Positions 44,750-53,753 are shown, numbered from the stretch's first letter. The stretch is 64,000 bases of DNA from Synechococcus sp. CC9605 (GCF_000012625.1 NC_007516.1:2446660-2510659), one strand, 5' to 3'. A program made the numbers and translations. The notes: generated by a model not told the origin, from the sequence alone.

Positions 44750-45952
44750 GCGGCGCTGGGATGCTGACCAGAGTCGGGTTGGCAGACCCCAGACATAAAT
44801 GAAGCCCTCTGCAGCGCGGTGATCGAACTGATCCTCACTGCCGTAGGACGCCATTTCGGGGACGTACAGGCTGCTGTCTGCTGAGCCGCGGCCGGTGACC
44901 GTGGCAGTTCCTTTGTGCAGCCGGAGACGAACGACACCATTGACGGTGGCCTGGGTGCGGTCCATGAAGCCATCAAGAGCATCCTTGAGAGGACCAAACC
45001 AAAGGCCCTGGTAGACGAGATCGGCCCACTGCATCTCCAATTGCCGCTTGCTGCGCAGCACATCGGCGGCCAGGGTCAGGCTTTCCAGTTCCTGGTGGGC
45101 CTGGATAAACAGCAAAAGGCCAGGCGTTTCGTAGATCTCCCTGGATTTGATGCCCACCACCCGGTTCTCGATCATGTCGAGACGGCCAATGCCATGGATG
45201 CCCGCCAGACGGTTGGCTTCACGGATCAGGGCCACAGGGTCCAGCTTCTGGCCGTTGATCCCCACAGGATTGCCTGCTTCAAAAGCAATCTCGATCTCTT
45301 CGGAGGCATCCGGAGCAGCCTCCACCGATCGCGTCATGGCAAACACCTCCTCCGGCGGAGCCACCATCGGGTCTTCAAGGGGTCCGGCCTCAATGCTTCG
45401 GCCCAGCAAATTGAGATCGATCGAATAAGGCGACTTCTTGCTCACCGGTGCGGGCAGACCAAAGCGTTCGCCGTAGGCGATGGTCTCCTCGCGGCTCATG
45501 CCCCACTCACGGGCAGGAGTGAGCACCTTGAGATCCGGAGCCAATGCAGCGATGGCCACATCAAAACGCACCTGGTCGTTGCCCTTGCCTGTGCATCCAT
45601 GGGCGACAGCATCGGCACCCACCTCCCGGGCCACCTCAACAAGGCGCTTGGCAATCAGAGGCCTCGCGAGGGCCGTGGAAAGGGGATAACGGCCTTCGTA
45701 GAGGGCGTTGGCACGAATCGCTGGAAAGGCGAAATCCTTGATGAAGGGCTCAATCAGATCTCCCACCAGCGACTGACTGGCACCGGCATCCAGCGCTTTC
45801 TGACGAATCGGCTCCAGCTCATCGCCCTGGCCGAGGTCAGCGGCAAATGTGATCACATCCTCCACACCCCATTCCTGCTTCAGGTACGGAATGCAGACGC
45901 TGGTATCCACTCCCCCGGAATAGGCGAGTACCACCTTCTTGGCGCGGCCCAT
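44741..45952 (-). CDS. argG: Argininosuccinate synthase
   Basis: ArgG condenses citrulline and aspartate with ATP. The 403-residue chain has [18 protein letters not shown] (the PP-loop), [38 protein letters not shown] and [23 protein letters not shown] at 45952 overlaps the TGA of the small membrane protein gene upstream as TGATG. Confidence 0.96.
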   Translation of the reverse strand: MGRAKKVVLAYSGGVDTSVCIPYLKQEWGVEDVITFAADLGQGDELEPIRQKALDAGASQSLVGDLIEPFIKDFAFPAIRANALYEGRYPLSTALARPLIAKRLVEVAREVGADAVAHGCTGKGNDQVRFDVAIAALAPDLKVLTPAREWGMSREETIAYGERFGLPAPVSKKSPYSIDLNLLGRSIEAGPLEDPMVAPPEEVFAMTRSVEAAPDASEEIEIAFEAGNPVGINGQKLDPVALIREANRLAGIHGIGRLDMIENRVVGIKSREIYETPGLLLFIQAHQELESLTLAADVLRSKRQLEMQWADLVYQGLWFGPLKDALDGFMDRTQATVNGVVRLRLHKGTATVTGRGSADSSLYVPEMASYGSEDQFDHRAAEGFIYVWGLPTRLWSASQRRSS

Positions 45953-46185
45953 CAATGGGTCTCCTGATCACAATCGTCTGATTCTCTCGTCTCGCCGGCC
46001 GCCACCTTTGGGGAAGCCACAAGCAACCATGCAGCCAACACCACAGCCGGGGCAAAGACCAGCAACAGCGCCAGGGTCCAAGAGGTCTGCAACGGTTCAG
46101 GCCGCTGCAAGCCCCACCAATGCAGGCCAGCACTGATGATCAGGGCCAGGCCCCACAGAAGAACGAGCAGCGCAGATTTATTCAG
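45952..46185 (-). CDS. Small two-helix membrane protein upstream of argG
   Basis: A 77-residue frame directly upstream of argG encodes two hydrophobic helices ([17 protein letters not shown] and [20 protein letters not shown]) and an acidic tail ending DCDQETH. Its stop overlaps the argG ATG. No ATG, GTG or TTG starts the frame before residue 26 (TTG at 46110); the N-terminus reads LNKSALL from a CTG at 46185. The match of helices, codon use and coupling suggests a real gene, with CTG or TTG as the start. The ribosome binding site is weak. Confidence 0.5.
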   Translation of the reverse strand: MNKSALLVLLWGLALIISAGLHWWGLQRPEPLQTSWTLALLLVFAPAVVLAAWLLVASPKVAAGETRESDDCDQETH

Positions 46186-46244
46186 GGCCGGCCCAAAAAC
46201 AGCACGTGGTCTATCTTGGTTTATTGGCCCGCGTCCCTCCCTGC

Positions 46245-46514
46245 ATGAGCGCTCTGGTTGATTTAAACGCCCTGGACAGCGTCAACCCGTCCCTCACCCG
46301 CTACGGGCGCCGCGATCCTGCGCCCGTGCTGCCCCTGCGTGAGGAGCCCGACCTGCTGTCTTGGCTGGAAACCAGCGGTCGTCTCGTCGCCGACGAAGAA
46401 TCCGGATCACCAGAAGTGAGCACCGTCGAAGAGGAGGAGCTCTCCGCCCTCATGGGTGAGAAAGAGGATTACAACAAGGATGACGAGCAAAACGAGGAGC
46501 AGTGGGAGGACTGA
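46245..46514 (+). CDS. DUF3134 family protein
   Basis: The 89-residue acidic protein has NPSLTRYGRRDPAPVLPLRE followed by EPDLLSWLETSGRLVADEE, the core of the cyanobacterial DUF3134 family, then a very acidic tail ending in EEQWED. No function is known. The ATG at 46245 was chosen as the family starts near ALVDLNALDSVNPSL. Its stop lies inside a GC-rich hairpin. Confidence 0.8.
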   Translation: MSALVDLNALDSVNPSLTRYGRRDPAPVLPLREEPDLLSWLETSGRLVADEESGSPEVSTVEEEELSALMGEKEDYNKDDEQNEEQWED

Positions 46515-46575
46515 CGTCCTCCAATCACTGACTGGTCGCCACTGAGCGACTCACCTAGGGTCCCAGCGACCAGTC
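46505..46575 (+). repeat. Two inverted repeats between the DUF3134 gene and mraY
   Basis: GGAGGAC (46505-46511) pairs with GTCCTCC (46516-46522) across TGAC, which contains the DUF3134 stop. Next, GACTGGTCGC (46530-46539) pairs with GCGACCAGTC (46566-46575) across 26 bases. No T-run follows either. They could form a terminator-like end of one gene and a structured leader of mraY. Confidence 0.5.
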
Positions 46576-46633
46576 CAATGCCGCTTTGCAATCCAGGGAT
46601 TCGAACCACCGTCCTTGGTGGGAGAACGGCTCA

Positions 46634-47686
46634 TTGACTGCCAGCTTGCTGATGCTGGTGGTCTTGATGACCAGCTTTGCAGCCGACAAATGGATCACCA
46701 ATGCGCAACTGAGCCTGCCGCTCTTGATTGCAGCAGTCTGCGCAACAGCGACTGCAGCAGTGGGAATCCCCCTTCTGCGTCGCTTGAAGATGGGGCAGTT
46801 CATCCGTGAGGAGGGTCCCAAAACCCATCAGAGCAAGGCGGGAACTCCAACGATGGGGGGCCTTCTGGTGGTTCCTGTCGGGGTCGTTCTCGGGAGCCTG
46901 ATCACACGGGACGCCGTAGCGTCACAGCAACTGCTCAGCCTGGCAGTCCTGACCCTGGCGTTCATGCTGATCGGCGGCATCGATGACTGGAGCAGCCTCA
47001 CCAAACACACCAACACAGGCCTGACGGCACGAGGGAAATTGCTGCTGCAAGCCATGGCGACCGCAGCCTTTCTGGCCATAGCCGCCTGGCAGGGCTGGAT
47101 CAGCAGCAGCATTGCTTTGCCCTTTGGCCTTGAACTGCCGTTGGGACTCATGATCTGGCCGCTGGGGCTATTTGTCGTTCTGGCGGAAAGCAACGCCACC
47201 AACCTCACCGATGGCCTGGATGGTTTGGCCAGCGGCTGCGGAGCACTGGTGTTCACGGGTCTGGCACTTCAACTGATGCTGCGAGGGGACAACGGAGATC
47301 CCGCTCTGGCTGGCTTCTGCATGGCCATGGCCGGAGCATGGCTTGGGTTTCTCGTGCACAACCGAAACCCGGCTCGGGCCTTCATGGGCGACACGGGATC
47401 CCTGGCGATGGGGGCCGCCCTCAGCGGTGTTGCCCTGTTATCCAACAGCCTCTGGCCCCTGCTGGTGATGGGAGGCGTCTTCGTGGCGGAATCCCTCTCT
47501 GTGATCATCCAGGTTTGGGTGTTCAAGGCCACGAAAGGTCCTGATGGTCAGGGGCGACGCGTGTTCCGCATGGCGCCACTCCATCACCATTTTGAGCTGG
47601 GTGGCACCGATGAACAAAGCGTGGTGCCTGCGTTCTGGCTTGTCACAGCAGGGCTTGTGCTTCTCGGACTGGTGCTGCGTCCCTGA
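46634..47686 (+). CDS. mraY: Phospho-N-acetylmuramoyl-pentapeptide transferase
   Basis: MraY makes lipid I of peptidoglycan at the inner membrane. The multi-helix protein has [20 protein letters not shown], the catalytic IGGIDDW aspartates, [28 protein letters not shown] and [12 protein letters not shown]. The frame is open from a TTG at 46586, but the TTG at 46634 is preceded by GGGAG nine bases upstream and gives 350 residues, close to the usual length, so I use it. Confidence 0.93.
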   Translation: MTASLLMLVVLMTSFAADKWITNAQLSLPLLIAAVCATATAAVGIPLLRRLKMGQFIREEGPKTHQSKAGTPTMGGLLVVPVGVVLGSLITRDAVASQQLLSLAVLTLAFMLIGGIDDWSSLTKHTNTGLTARGKLLLQAMATAAFLAIAAWQGWISSSIALPFGLELPLGLMIWPLGLFVVLAESNATNLTDGLDGLASGCGALVFTGLALQLMLRGDNGDPALAGFCMAMAGAWLGFLVHNRNPARAFMGDTGSLAMGAALSGVALLSNSLWPLLVMGGVFVAESLSVIIQVWVFKATKGPDGQGRRVFRMAPLHHHFELGGTDEQSVVPAFWLVTAGLVLLGLVLRP

Positions 47687-47991
47687 ACGCTGATCTTTGA
47701 TCCAATCCTGTGGAACCTCATTTCGAAGCGATCTCGAGGATGCAGTGATTCAGATCACCAATGAGATTGAACTTTGTTCACTCCTCACAAAGTCAATCCT
47801 TCTGATAAAGATTGACGCTGATGCACAAAAATGACCGACGTTTTAAGAAATTAGAGTGACCACAACACAGTGCTCTGAATGAAAGGAAGCCTGAACGTCA
47901 TAGCCGATACTCAGTGGATTTTGGATATCCAGAACGAAAGCTCAATACCGCTCACATCCCTTAAAGTCATATTTTGAGGCGGCAAGGCAGG
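47687..47991. other. A+T-rich 305-base intergenic stretch
   Basis: No convincing gene is present. Two adjoining hairpins occur: ACTTTG/CAAAGT (47771-47776, 47788-47793) with ACTCCTCA in its loop, and GTCAATC/GATTGAC (47792-47798, 47810-47816). A TTGACG at 47812-47817 could be a -35 box. No T-tract terminator is seen. Confidence 0.4.
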
Positions 47992-48240
47992 ATGACCTAC
48001 TTCACCTGGCGTGAAACCGGTCTCACAGCTGACTGCTCAAGCCTCGAGGCGATGGCTGCCCGGTTTGAGGAGTCGGCCAGTTTGATGCGACGCATGTCAA
48101 GCGAAGGGTTCCAACTGGAACGCAAGGGAACGGAGCAGCGCATCACGCATCCCGATTCCAGCGTGTTTGAAGCCTGGGGTTTCGTCAGCGAAGAATCACC
48201 GGTCCGCCAACTCACGCTGATCCCCGATCTTCAGAACTGA
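47992..48240 (+). CDS. Hypothetical small soluble protein
   Basis: An 82-residue protein (TYFTWRETGLTADCSSLEAM at the start, DSSVFEAWGFVSEESPVRQL later) mixing helix and strand. AAGGCAGG six bases before the ATG at 47992 is a good ribosome binding site. Its stop overlaps the next gene as TGATG. I recognise no family. Confidence 0.65.
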   Translation: MTYFTWRETGLTADCSSLEAMAARFEESASLMRRMSSEGFQLERKGTEQRITHPDSSVFEAWGFVSEESPVRQLTLIPDLQN

Positions 48241-48407
48241 TGGACAACCTGCTTGCCAAAACTGCTGAGCTGCTCGCCAATGCAGCTGCGGATCCTGATC
48301 GGGTTCTGCGATGGGTGCTGATCTATTTCGGTTTGTCGTCGCTTGGATTCATGGGCGTATGGCTGGTCGGAGAAGTGCGCCGTCAGAGCAGCACCGATTC
48401 GAACTGA
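48240..48407 (+). CDS. Small single-helix membrane protein
   Basis: A 55-residue product with an amphipathic first helix (DNLLAKTAELLANAAADPD) and one membrane helix (VLIYFGLSSLGFMGVWLV), then a basic and polar tail. The ATG overlaps the preceding stop, so the pair is coupled. The M23 peptidase gene ends 4 bases beyond it on the other strand. Function unknown. Confidence 0.6.
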   Translation: MDNLLAKTAELLANAAADPDRVLRWVLIYFGLSSLGFMGVWLVGEVRRQSSTDSN

Positions 48408-48411
48408 TCCC

Positions 48412-48834
48412 TCAACGGCTCGCTTCCACCGAGCGCTGACGCCATTGAGGCAATTGCTCCATCGATTTCAGCTGATCTCCGCTGGGGCTCTCAAGCACGT
48501 CCAGGAGATGCAGGGGTTCCGCTTCGAAGTGAAGATGAGGACCAGTCGACCATCGGCCCGTGTTGCCACAAAGACCAATGATCTGGCCGCGGTCATAGGA
48601 GCCTGCTGGGGCACCAGCATTGAGGTGGCTGTATCGCGTCTTGACGCCTGCCCCAGCCAGGTGAAACGTCCATCCGTGGGTGGCTGTCCAGCGACTCCGA
48701 CCGACCCCGTCATGGGCAGCACGCACAGGGCGACCAACACGGCATGAGATGTCCAAAGCTGGATGGTCCTGTTCGACGCCCTGGGTCACCACACCCGACA
48801 TCGGCACAAGCAACGCGGCAAACAGACCCAGCAA
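48412..48834 (-). CDS. M23-family metallopeptidase (LytM-like)
   Basis: The 140-residue protein has a signal-like N-terminus (LGLFAALLVPMSGVV) and the zinc-peptidase core: His24 and Asp28 (DHPALDIS), His70 (RYSHLNAG) and His100/His102 (GPHLHFE), with GQIIGLCGNTGRW before. Such enzymes cut peptidoglycan cross-bridges or activate amidases. The start is TTG, and the chain is short for the family, little more than the catalytic domain. Confidence 0.85.
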   Translation of the reverse strand: MLGLFAALLVPMSGVVTQGVEQDHPALDISCRVGRPVRAAHDGVGRSRWTATHGWTFHLAGAGVKTRYSHLNAGAPAGSYDRGQIIGLCGNTGRWSTGPHLHFEAEPLHLLDVLESPSGDQLKSMEQLPQWRQRSVEASR

Positions 48835-49007
48835 GCAATCAAAACGAGAATCGGAAGAGAATCTTAAGACACGGTTCCTTCCGTCAGAGGAAAGAAAGCA
48901 TTCCCGTTTTTCGTTAACGCTCTCTTAAAGGGGAAAAAAAACCCTGTGGTTCCGGGCTATTGCCCCGACGGTCTGGCGACGGTTCGAGAGCAAATCAACT
49001 GCAGCTC

Positions 49008-49610
49008 ATGCGCAGAGCACTTCTGTTCACCGGTGCCGGCCTGATGGTCGCCGCAGCTGGACTCCCTGGCTTCGCCGCACCCATGCAAACCGCCCGCACC
49101 GTCACCAACGGCTTCGTTCGCTCCAACGTGCTGTTGCCCATCGGTGGCAAAAAAGCCGTCTCCAATCCCGTTCCTCAGGATCTGAGCGACCTGTCCGGTT
49201 GGACCCGCGAAAAACTCGAGGTGGGTCTGGAGAAGCAGTACGACGTCGACGTTGCTGACGTCACTCGCATCCTCTATTCCACCGAAGGCGAGGCCTTCCT
49301 CAAAGAAAGCATCAATAGCAACTATCACCCGTACTACAGCCAGCAGAACGACCTCCAGGCCGTTCGCAGCGCCATCATTCTCGATGCTGAAGATGGAAAA
49401 CTCTCCAGCTACGGAATGATGGCCAAGCTGCCGACCGACCAGCGCCTGCAAGGTGCCATGAAAGTCTGCAATGCCGACGTGCAAGGTGATTTCCACAAGG
49501 ACACCTCGCTGCTCAGCTGGTACATGAACACCCCGGCCTGCATCCAGGCCTACACCGCCAAGGCCGAAGAGCCAGCTCCTACTGCTGCTCCCGTCCAGGG
49601 ACTCTGGTGA
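49008..49610 (+). CDS. Secreted protein with DUF1400-like domain
   Basis: A 200-residue protein with a signal peptide (RRALLFTGAGLMVAAAGLPGFAA). The mature part, SGWTREKLEVGLEKQYDVD followed by DVTRILYSTEGEAFLKESI and DLQAVRSAIILDAEDGKLSS, resembles the N-terminal domain (DUF1400) that in cyanobacteria precedes alpha/beta hydrolases, but no hydrolase domain is present. Two relatives are encoded at 53908-55404 and 62057-62638. Role unknown. Confidence 0.55.
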   Translation: MRRALLFTGAGLMVAAAGLPGFAAPMQTARTVTNGFVRSNVLLPIGGKKAVSNPVPQDLSDLSGWTREKLEVGLEKQYDVDVADVTRILYSTEGEAFLKESINSNYHPYYSQQNDLQAVRSAIILDAEDGKLSSYGMMAKLPTDQRLQGAMKVCNADVQGDFHKDTSLLSWYMNTPACIQAYTAKAEEPAPTAAPVQGLW

Positions 49611-49642
49611 TCTAACGGCAGAACGACAAAACACGTCCACCG

Positions 49643-49669
49643 AGCCCTGGATCAACCCAGGGCTTTTTT
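49643..49669 (+). terminator. Rho-independent terminator
   Basis: AGCCCTGG and CCAGGGCT form an 8-bp stem with an ATCAAC loop, followed by six T residues, 32 bases past the stop of the DUF1400-like gene. Confidence 0.9.
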
Positions 49670-49704
49670 CATTTCCTGATTCATCACAACGAAACGATCA
49701 ACGA

Positions 49705-50304
49705 TCAGGGCAGGACCAACACCGGAGTCCCCACATCCACAAGGTCATAGACCCTGCGGATGTGTTCGTCATAAAGGCGAACGCATCCATGCGACACGGC
49801 CCGTCCGACAGTCCAACGGTGGGGCGTGCCGTGCAAGCCGACGTGGGAGCAGCCGCGGACCTGCACCACCTTCTCGCCATCCCAACCACCGGGATTGGAG
49901 CAGTCCTGATAAAAAACAATCCAACGAGATCCCAGTGGATTTCGGCCTCCGGGGGGAACCAGCGCACCGGTGCCGGGATGCCGCCAAACGGGGTCCACCG
50001 CTTTAAAAAGAGCCCGATGCTCGCCGAGAGGCGTTTCCCAGCCTTGGGTGCCGACCGCAGCAGGCACACGCAAACGAAGCTGCCCGTGCTCCAGCAGGAT
50101 TAGCTGACGGCTGGAACGATGCAGCACCAGCTGCTTCGTGGAACGGGAACGAAGAGCAACAGGCAGCAAGCCCAGTGCCTCTGCATCACTGAGCCAGGGG
50201 GCGACCGGTGGAATGAGATCCGCAGGCCTGGACTGAACCGGCCCGAGCTGGAGACAGGCTCCAGCGAGAACCGCTAACAACGTCGCCCGAAGCACTGGAC
50301 TCAA
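49705..50304 (-). CDS. L,D-transpeptidase (YkuD family)
   Basis: The 199-residue exported protein has a signal peptide (VLRATLLAVLAGACLQL) and the YkuD catalytic core: His158 in VGLHGT and the SHGCVRLYDEHI motif with His172 and Cys174. It would make 3-3 cross-links or anchor proteins to peptidoglycan. The KQLVLHRSSRQLILLEHGQL repeat forms the family's N-terminal strands. The start is TTG at 50304, with a GTG three codons later as an alternative. Confidence 0.9.
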   Translation of the reverse strand: MSPVLRATLLAVLAGACLQLGPVQSRPADLIPPVAPWLSDAEALGLLPVALRSRSTKQLVLHRSSRQLILLEHGQLRLRVPAAVGTQGWETPLGEHRALFKAVDPVWRHPGTGALVPPGGRNPLGSRWIVFYQDCSNPGGWDGEKVVQVRGCSHVGLHGTPHRWTVGRAVSHGCVRLYDEHIRRVYDLVDVGTPVLVLP

Positions 50305-50414
50305 TCAAGAACGCATCCTTGACCTAGCGGGACATCGGGAGCTGCTCCCCAGGCTGCGAAAAGTCTCAGGACTTGCATTGATTGATGATGCAGGCAGGCC
50401 GTTCAAGGATCACC

Positions 50415-51593
50415 ATGCCGTCGTTTCCACGCACCGTGATGCTGCTGGGCAGCGGGGAGCTGGGCAAGGAGGTGGCCATTGCTGCCCAACGGCTGGGCTG
50501 CCGGGTGATCGCCTGTGATCGCTATGCCGGTGCCCCGGCCATGCAGGTGGCTGACGTGGCCGAAGTGCTGCCGATGACCGATGCCGATGCCTTGCTGGAG
50601 GTGGTCAGGCGCCACCAACCCGATGTGGTGATCCCGGAGATCGAAGCGCTCGCCGTTCATGCCCTGGCGGAACTCGAACAAGAAGGAATCACCGTGATTC
50701 CAACGGCCCGTGCGACGGCCGTCACGATGAACCGAGACCGCATCCGCGACCTGGCAGCCGGCGAACTTAATCTCCGCACCGCCCGGTTCGCCTATGCCTC
50801 CAGTGCTGAGGAACTCAAAGCGGTGGCGGAGCCGCTGGGCTGGCCCGTCGTGGTGAAGCCGGTGATGAGCTCCTCCGGCAAAGGCCAGAGCGTGGTGGAC
50901 TGTGCGGACGATCTACCCAAGGCCTGGGAGGCCGCCATGGCCGGCGCACGGGGCACCTCAACCCAGGTGATCGTGGAGGAATTTCTCCATTTTGATCTGG
51001 AGATCACCTTGCTCACCATCCGTCAGCGCAATGGCGAAACCCTGTTCTGTGCACCAATCGGCCACGAACAGGAAGGAGGGGACTATCAGTGCAGCTGGCA
51101 GCCGGCGCAACTGACCGACCAGCAACTGCATCAGGCCCAGGCCATGGCCAAGACCGTCACCGACAACCTGGGCGGTGCCGGCCTCTTCGGTGTGGAATTT
51201 TTCCTCTGTGACGATGAGGTGATTTTTTCCGAACTCTCTCCCCGGCCGCATGACACAGGCCTGGTCACCCTGATCAGCCAGAACCTGAGCGAGTTCGAAC
51301 TGCATCTGCGCGCTGTTCTCGGTCTTCCGATCCCCGCGATCACAGCAGCAGATGCCGCCGCCAGCCGAGTGATCCTGGCCCAAACGAACATGGACTCCGT
51401 CGCTTTTGAAGGGGTCGAACAAGCGCTCACGGAAGCCGACACCCAAGTGCTGCTGTTCGGCAAGCCCACAGCCCGCCCCGGTCGGCGGATGGGTGTGGCT
51501 CTGGCAAGGGGAGTCGATCGCAAGGAAGCACAAGCCAAAGCCGACAGGGCAGCCGCCTGTGTATCCGTGATCCCAGGGTCAACGGCTGGCTGA
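50415..51593 (+). CDS. purT: Formate-dependent GAR transformylase
   Basis: PurT uses formate and ATP to formylate glycinamide ribonucleotide in purine synthesis. The 392-residue ATP-grasp protein has RTVMLLGSGELGKEVAIAAQ, VVKPVMSSSGKGQSVV, QVIVEEFLHFDLEITLL and FSELSPRPHDTGLVTL. ATG at 50415 follows AAGGA five bases upstream and is preferred over starts 27-33 bases earlier. Its 3' end overlaps the convergent sucrose-phosphate synthase gene by 15 bases. Confidence 0.94.
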   Translation: MPSFPRTVMLLGSGELGKEVAIAAQRLGCRVIACDRYAGAPAMQVADVAEVLPMTDADALLEVVRRHQPDVVIPEIEALAVHALAELEQEGITVIPTARATAVTMNRDRIRDLAAGELNLRTARFAYASSAEELKAVAEPLGWPVVVKPVMSSSGKGQSVVDCADDLPKAWEAAMAGARGTSTQVIVEEFLHFDLEITLLTIRQRNGETLFCAPIGHEQEGGDYQCSWQPAQLTDQQLHQAQAMAKTVTDNLGGAGLFGVEFFLCDDEVIFSELSPRPHDTGLVTLISQNLSEFELHLRAVLGLPIPAITAADAAASRVILAQTNMDSVAFEGVEQALTEADTQVLLFGKPTARPGRRMGVALARGVDRKEAQAKADRAAACVSVIPGSTAG

Positions 51594-53702
51594 AAACCGA
51601 AAGTGGGTTAAGCCATCCAGCACGGCTCCAACACTGGGGCGTTTCGAAAAGTACACCCGCTGCTGGGTCCGTTGACCCAACAGGCAGGGATCGTGATCCG
51701 CAGGAACCACCGTGGCGGGCAACCCATCCAGCAACTCTCCATCCCCCTGCTGGCTTGCCACCACCAGAACCTGCTGCAGGGGGAGCTGCCAAGACTGGGC
51801 CAGAAAACGAATGGCTTCGCTGCGGGACGCACGCTGGGGCAGAACATCCAGGAACCAGTGGCAACGGAGCTGGGGTTCCGCCTGCAGACCATGGCGGCGC
51901 AAGCACTGACGGGCCAAACCAATCAGACCGCGGTTGGAGGCACGCAACAGGTAACTGACCTTGAAGGGACTCTGGTGATCAGGGTCCTGAAGCTGAATGT
52001 GTTCCTTGAGTTGCCCCATCGCTGCGAGAACAGCCTCGCGATCCCAGGCTTGGCTGATGCGCTGCGCCCATACGGGATCTTCCGCGCGATCCGAAGTGTG
52101 GTGAATCTCGGTTCCAGCCCGGCAGATCCAGGCCTTGGGGTCGGGAAGATGTAACTCCCGGTAGCGCTGACACGCCTGGTCCAACGAGCGTCCCGTGAGG
52201 ATCACCAAGCCAGTCGAAGCCGCAAAGGATTCGGCGTGAAGCCGATCGCGCAGATGGGCAAGGGAGCGTTCCTCTGGCAGCTCCAAGCAGCTGTCGAGAT
52301 CCAACGCCAACAGTCTGGAGACAGGGCTGGACCGCCGCACCACCGACATCGCCCGAACAGGTGAAACGCGGACCTTCTGCTGCATCAAGGCGAGGTACTG
52401 ACACACATGGGCATCCCAGCTGAAGTGACGACTGATGGCCTCAACCCCGTTGTCACTCCAACGACGCCAACGGGAGCGATCACTGCCGGCCAATTCCAAG
52501 GCCTCCTGAAGTGCACCGGGATCGGTGACGTCCGCCAGAAGACCGTTGTCGCAACGGTGTTGGATGTCCCTTGGGCCGCCATCGTCGGTGGCCACCATCG
52601 GCAAACCACAGGCCGCGGCCTCCAGAAGGGTGAGTCCGAAAGGTTCGGTCAACGCCGGATTCACAAACAGACCTCCACGGCTCGCCGCCCAGCGGTACAA
52701 AGCGGGAATCTGGGAACGGCTGTGTTGTTTGGGATAGGCCACCTGGCCATAGAGATCAAACCGATCCACCAGATCGAACACCTGCTGAAGCACATCGCGC
52801 TGCTGCTTCTCGAGCTGCCGCGGGTCATCCCGACAGCCCAGCACAAGCACCAGGTTGTGGCGCTGCCGCAGCACCGGCGACTGGCCAAAGGCTTCCACCA
52901 GCGCGGGAATGTTCTTGCGCCGCACCGCACGGGAAATCGCCAGCAGAGGCGGACGCCCGGGCTCCCTGAGGAAAGGCTGCAACAGGCTTTGCAGCGCGGA
53001 GCCTTCCTGCGATGAACCGTGGGGATGGAAGCGGGAAGCATCGACACCTGGGGGCACCACCTCCGCCTGATCCGCCTCAAAGTGACCGTAGCGGGAGTAC
53101 TGCTGATCGGCCTCCTGACGGGTGCTGGTGATCACCAGATCCGCCTGGGCCAGGGCACGCTCTTCGGCGTCAATGCGACGGCTGATGGCATAGGTCTGCT
53201 CAAGTTGAGATCGATCCAGGCCACCCGCCAGGAGCCGTCGCTGTTTCTCCCGACCGAGGGAATGGCCGGTGAAGACAAGCGGAATCCCCAGCCGCTGACT
53301 GACCAAAGCACCCACCAGACCGGCATCGGCGTAATGCGCGTGAATCCAATCCACCCTCTGACCGGGCTGGCTCAGATGTTCCACCAGCTGATCAGCCAAC
53401 TCCTCGAGATGGGGCCAAAACAGCTCCTTGCGCAGATAACGCTTCGGACCAAAGGGAAAGCGCAGGATGCGGGCTCCTGGAGCAATGTCTTCAATCCGTT
53501 GGCTGTAATCGAGATCAACCCGTCGGTCCTGAATCAGCCGGGTGACCACATCCACCTGCTCCACCTCAGCCCGCTGAGCCAGGCTGCGCACGAGCTCCAG
53601 CACATACAACGTCTGACCACCGGTATCAGCATCCCGGCCCAATTCGAGTTCATGGGAACGAAACAGACCGTGAAGGTGCAGATGCAACAACCGGATCCCC
53701 AT
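51579..53702 (-). CDS. sps: Sucrose-phosphate synthase with degenerate C-terminal phosphatase domain
   Basis: The 707-residue protein has a GT4 glycosyltransferase half (LGRDADTGGQTLYVLELV, HAHYADAGLVGAL, FVNPALTEPFGLTLLEAAAC) that makes sucrose 6-phosphate, and a HAD half resembling sucrose-phosphate phosphatase (LILTGRS-like VILTGRSLDQAC, WICRAGTEI). The phosphatase signatures are altered: DLDSCLE instead of DxDxT, and ASQQGDGELL where GDSGND is expected, replacing one metal-binding Asp by Ser. The HAD half may be inactive, regulatory or use altered chemistry. Sucrose is a compatible solute in marine strains. Confidence 0.9.
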   Translation of the reverse strand: MGIRLLHLHLHGLFRSHELELGRDADTGGQTLYVLELVRSLAQRAEVEQVDVVTRLIQDRRVDLDYSQRIEDIAPGARILRFPFGPKRYLRKELFWPHLEELADQLVEHLSQPGQRVDWIHAHYADAGLVGALVSQRLGIPLVFTGHSLGREKQRRLLAGGLDRSQLEQTYAISRRIDAEERALAQADLVITSTRQEADQQYSRYGHFEADQAEVVPPGVDASRFHPHGSSQEGSALQSLLQPFLREPGRPPLLAISRAVRRKNIPALVEAFGQSPVLRQRHNLVLVLGCRDDPRQLEKQQRDVLQQVFDLVDRFDLYGQVAYPKQHSRSQIPALYRWAASRGGLFVNPALTEPFGLTLLEAAACGLPMVATDDGGPRDIQHRCDNGLLADVTDPGALQEALELAGSDRSRWRRWSDNGVEAISRHFSWDAHVCQYLALMQQKVRVSPVRAMSVVRRSSPVSRLLALDLDSCLELPEERSLAHLRDRLHAESFAASTGLVILTGRSLDQACQRYRELHLPDPKAWICRAGTEIHHTSDRAEDPVWAQRISQAWDREAVLAAMGQLKEHIQLQDPDHQSPFKVSYLLRASNRGLIGLARQCLRRHGLQAEPQLRCHWFLDVLPQRASRSEAIRFLAQSWQLPLQQVLVVASQQGDGELLDGLPATVVPADHDPCLLGQRTQQRVYFSKRPSVGAVLDGLTHFRFSASR

Positions 53703-53719
53703 TCGCTCCCCTCACAAAC

Positions 53720-53753
53720 AACAACGGGACGCAGATTCGTGCCGTTGTTTTTT
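53720..53753 (+). repeat. Hairpin in the sps leader
   Basis: AACAACGG (53720-53727) pairs with CCGTTGTT (53742-53749) around a 14-base loop, followed on the plus strand by four more T residues. As plus-strand RNA it would look like a terminator, although no plus-strand gene precedes it. As minus-strand RNA it ends just ahead of the GAGGGG ribosome binding site of sps. The rest of 53703-53907 is A+T-rich with no gene. Confidence 0.5.

Noticed and set aside
46590..46640. tRNA-like sequence GGTTCGAATCCC on the minus strand
   Set aside because: The T-arm stem does not pair beyond two bases, no U33 is in the candidate anticodon loop and no acceptor stem forms. It is the leader and start region of mraY.
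47771..47816. Yfr1 small RNA
   Set aside because: The conserved ACUCCUCACAC motif differs in its last base and is in a hairpin rather than between two stem-loops, and no terminator follows, so the gene was not called.
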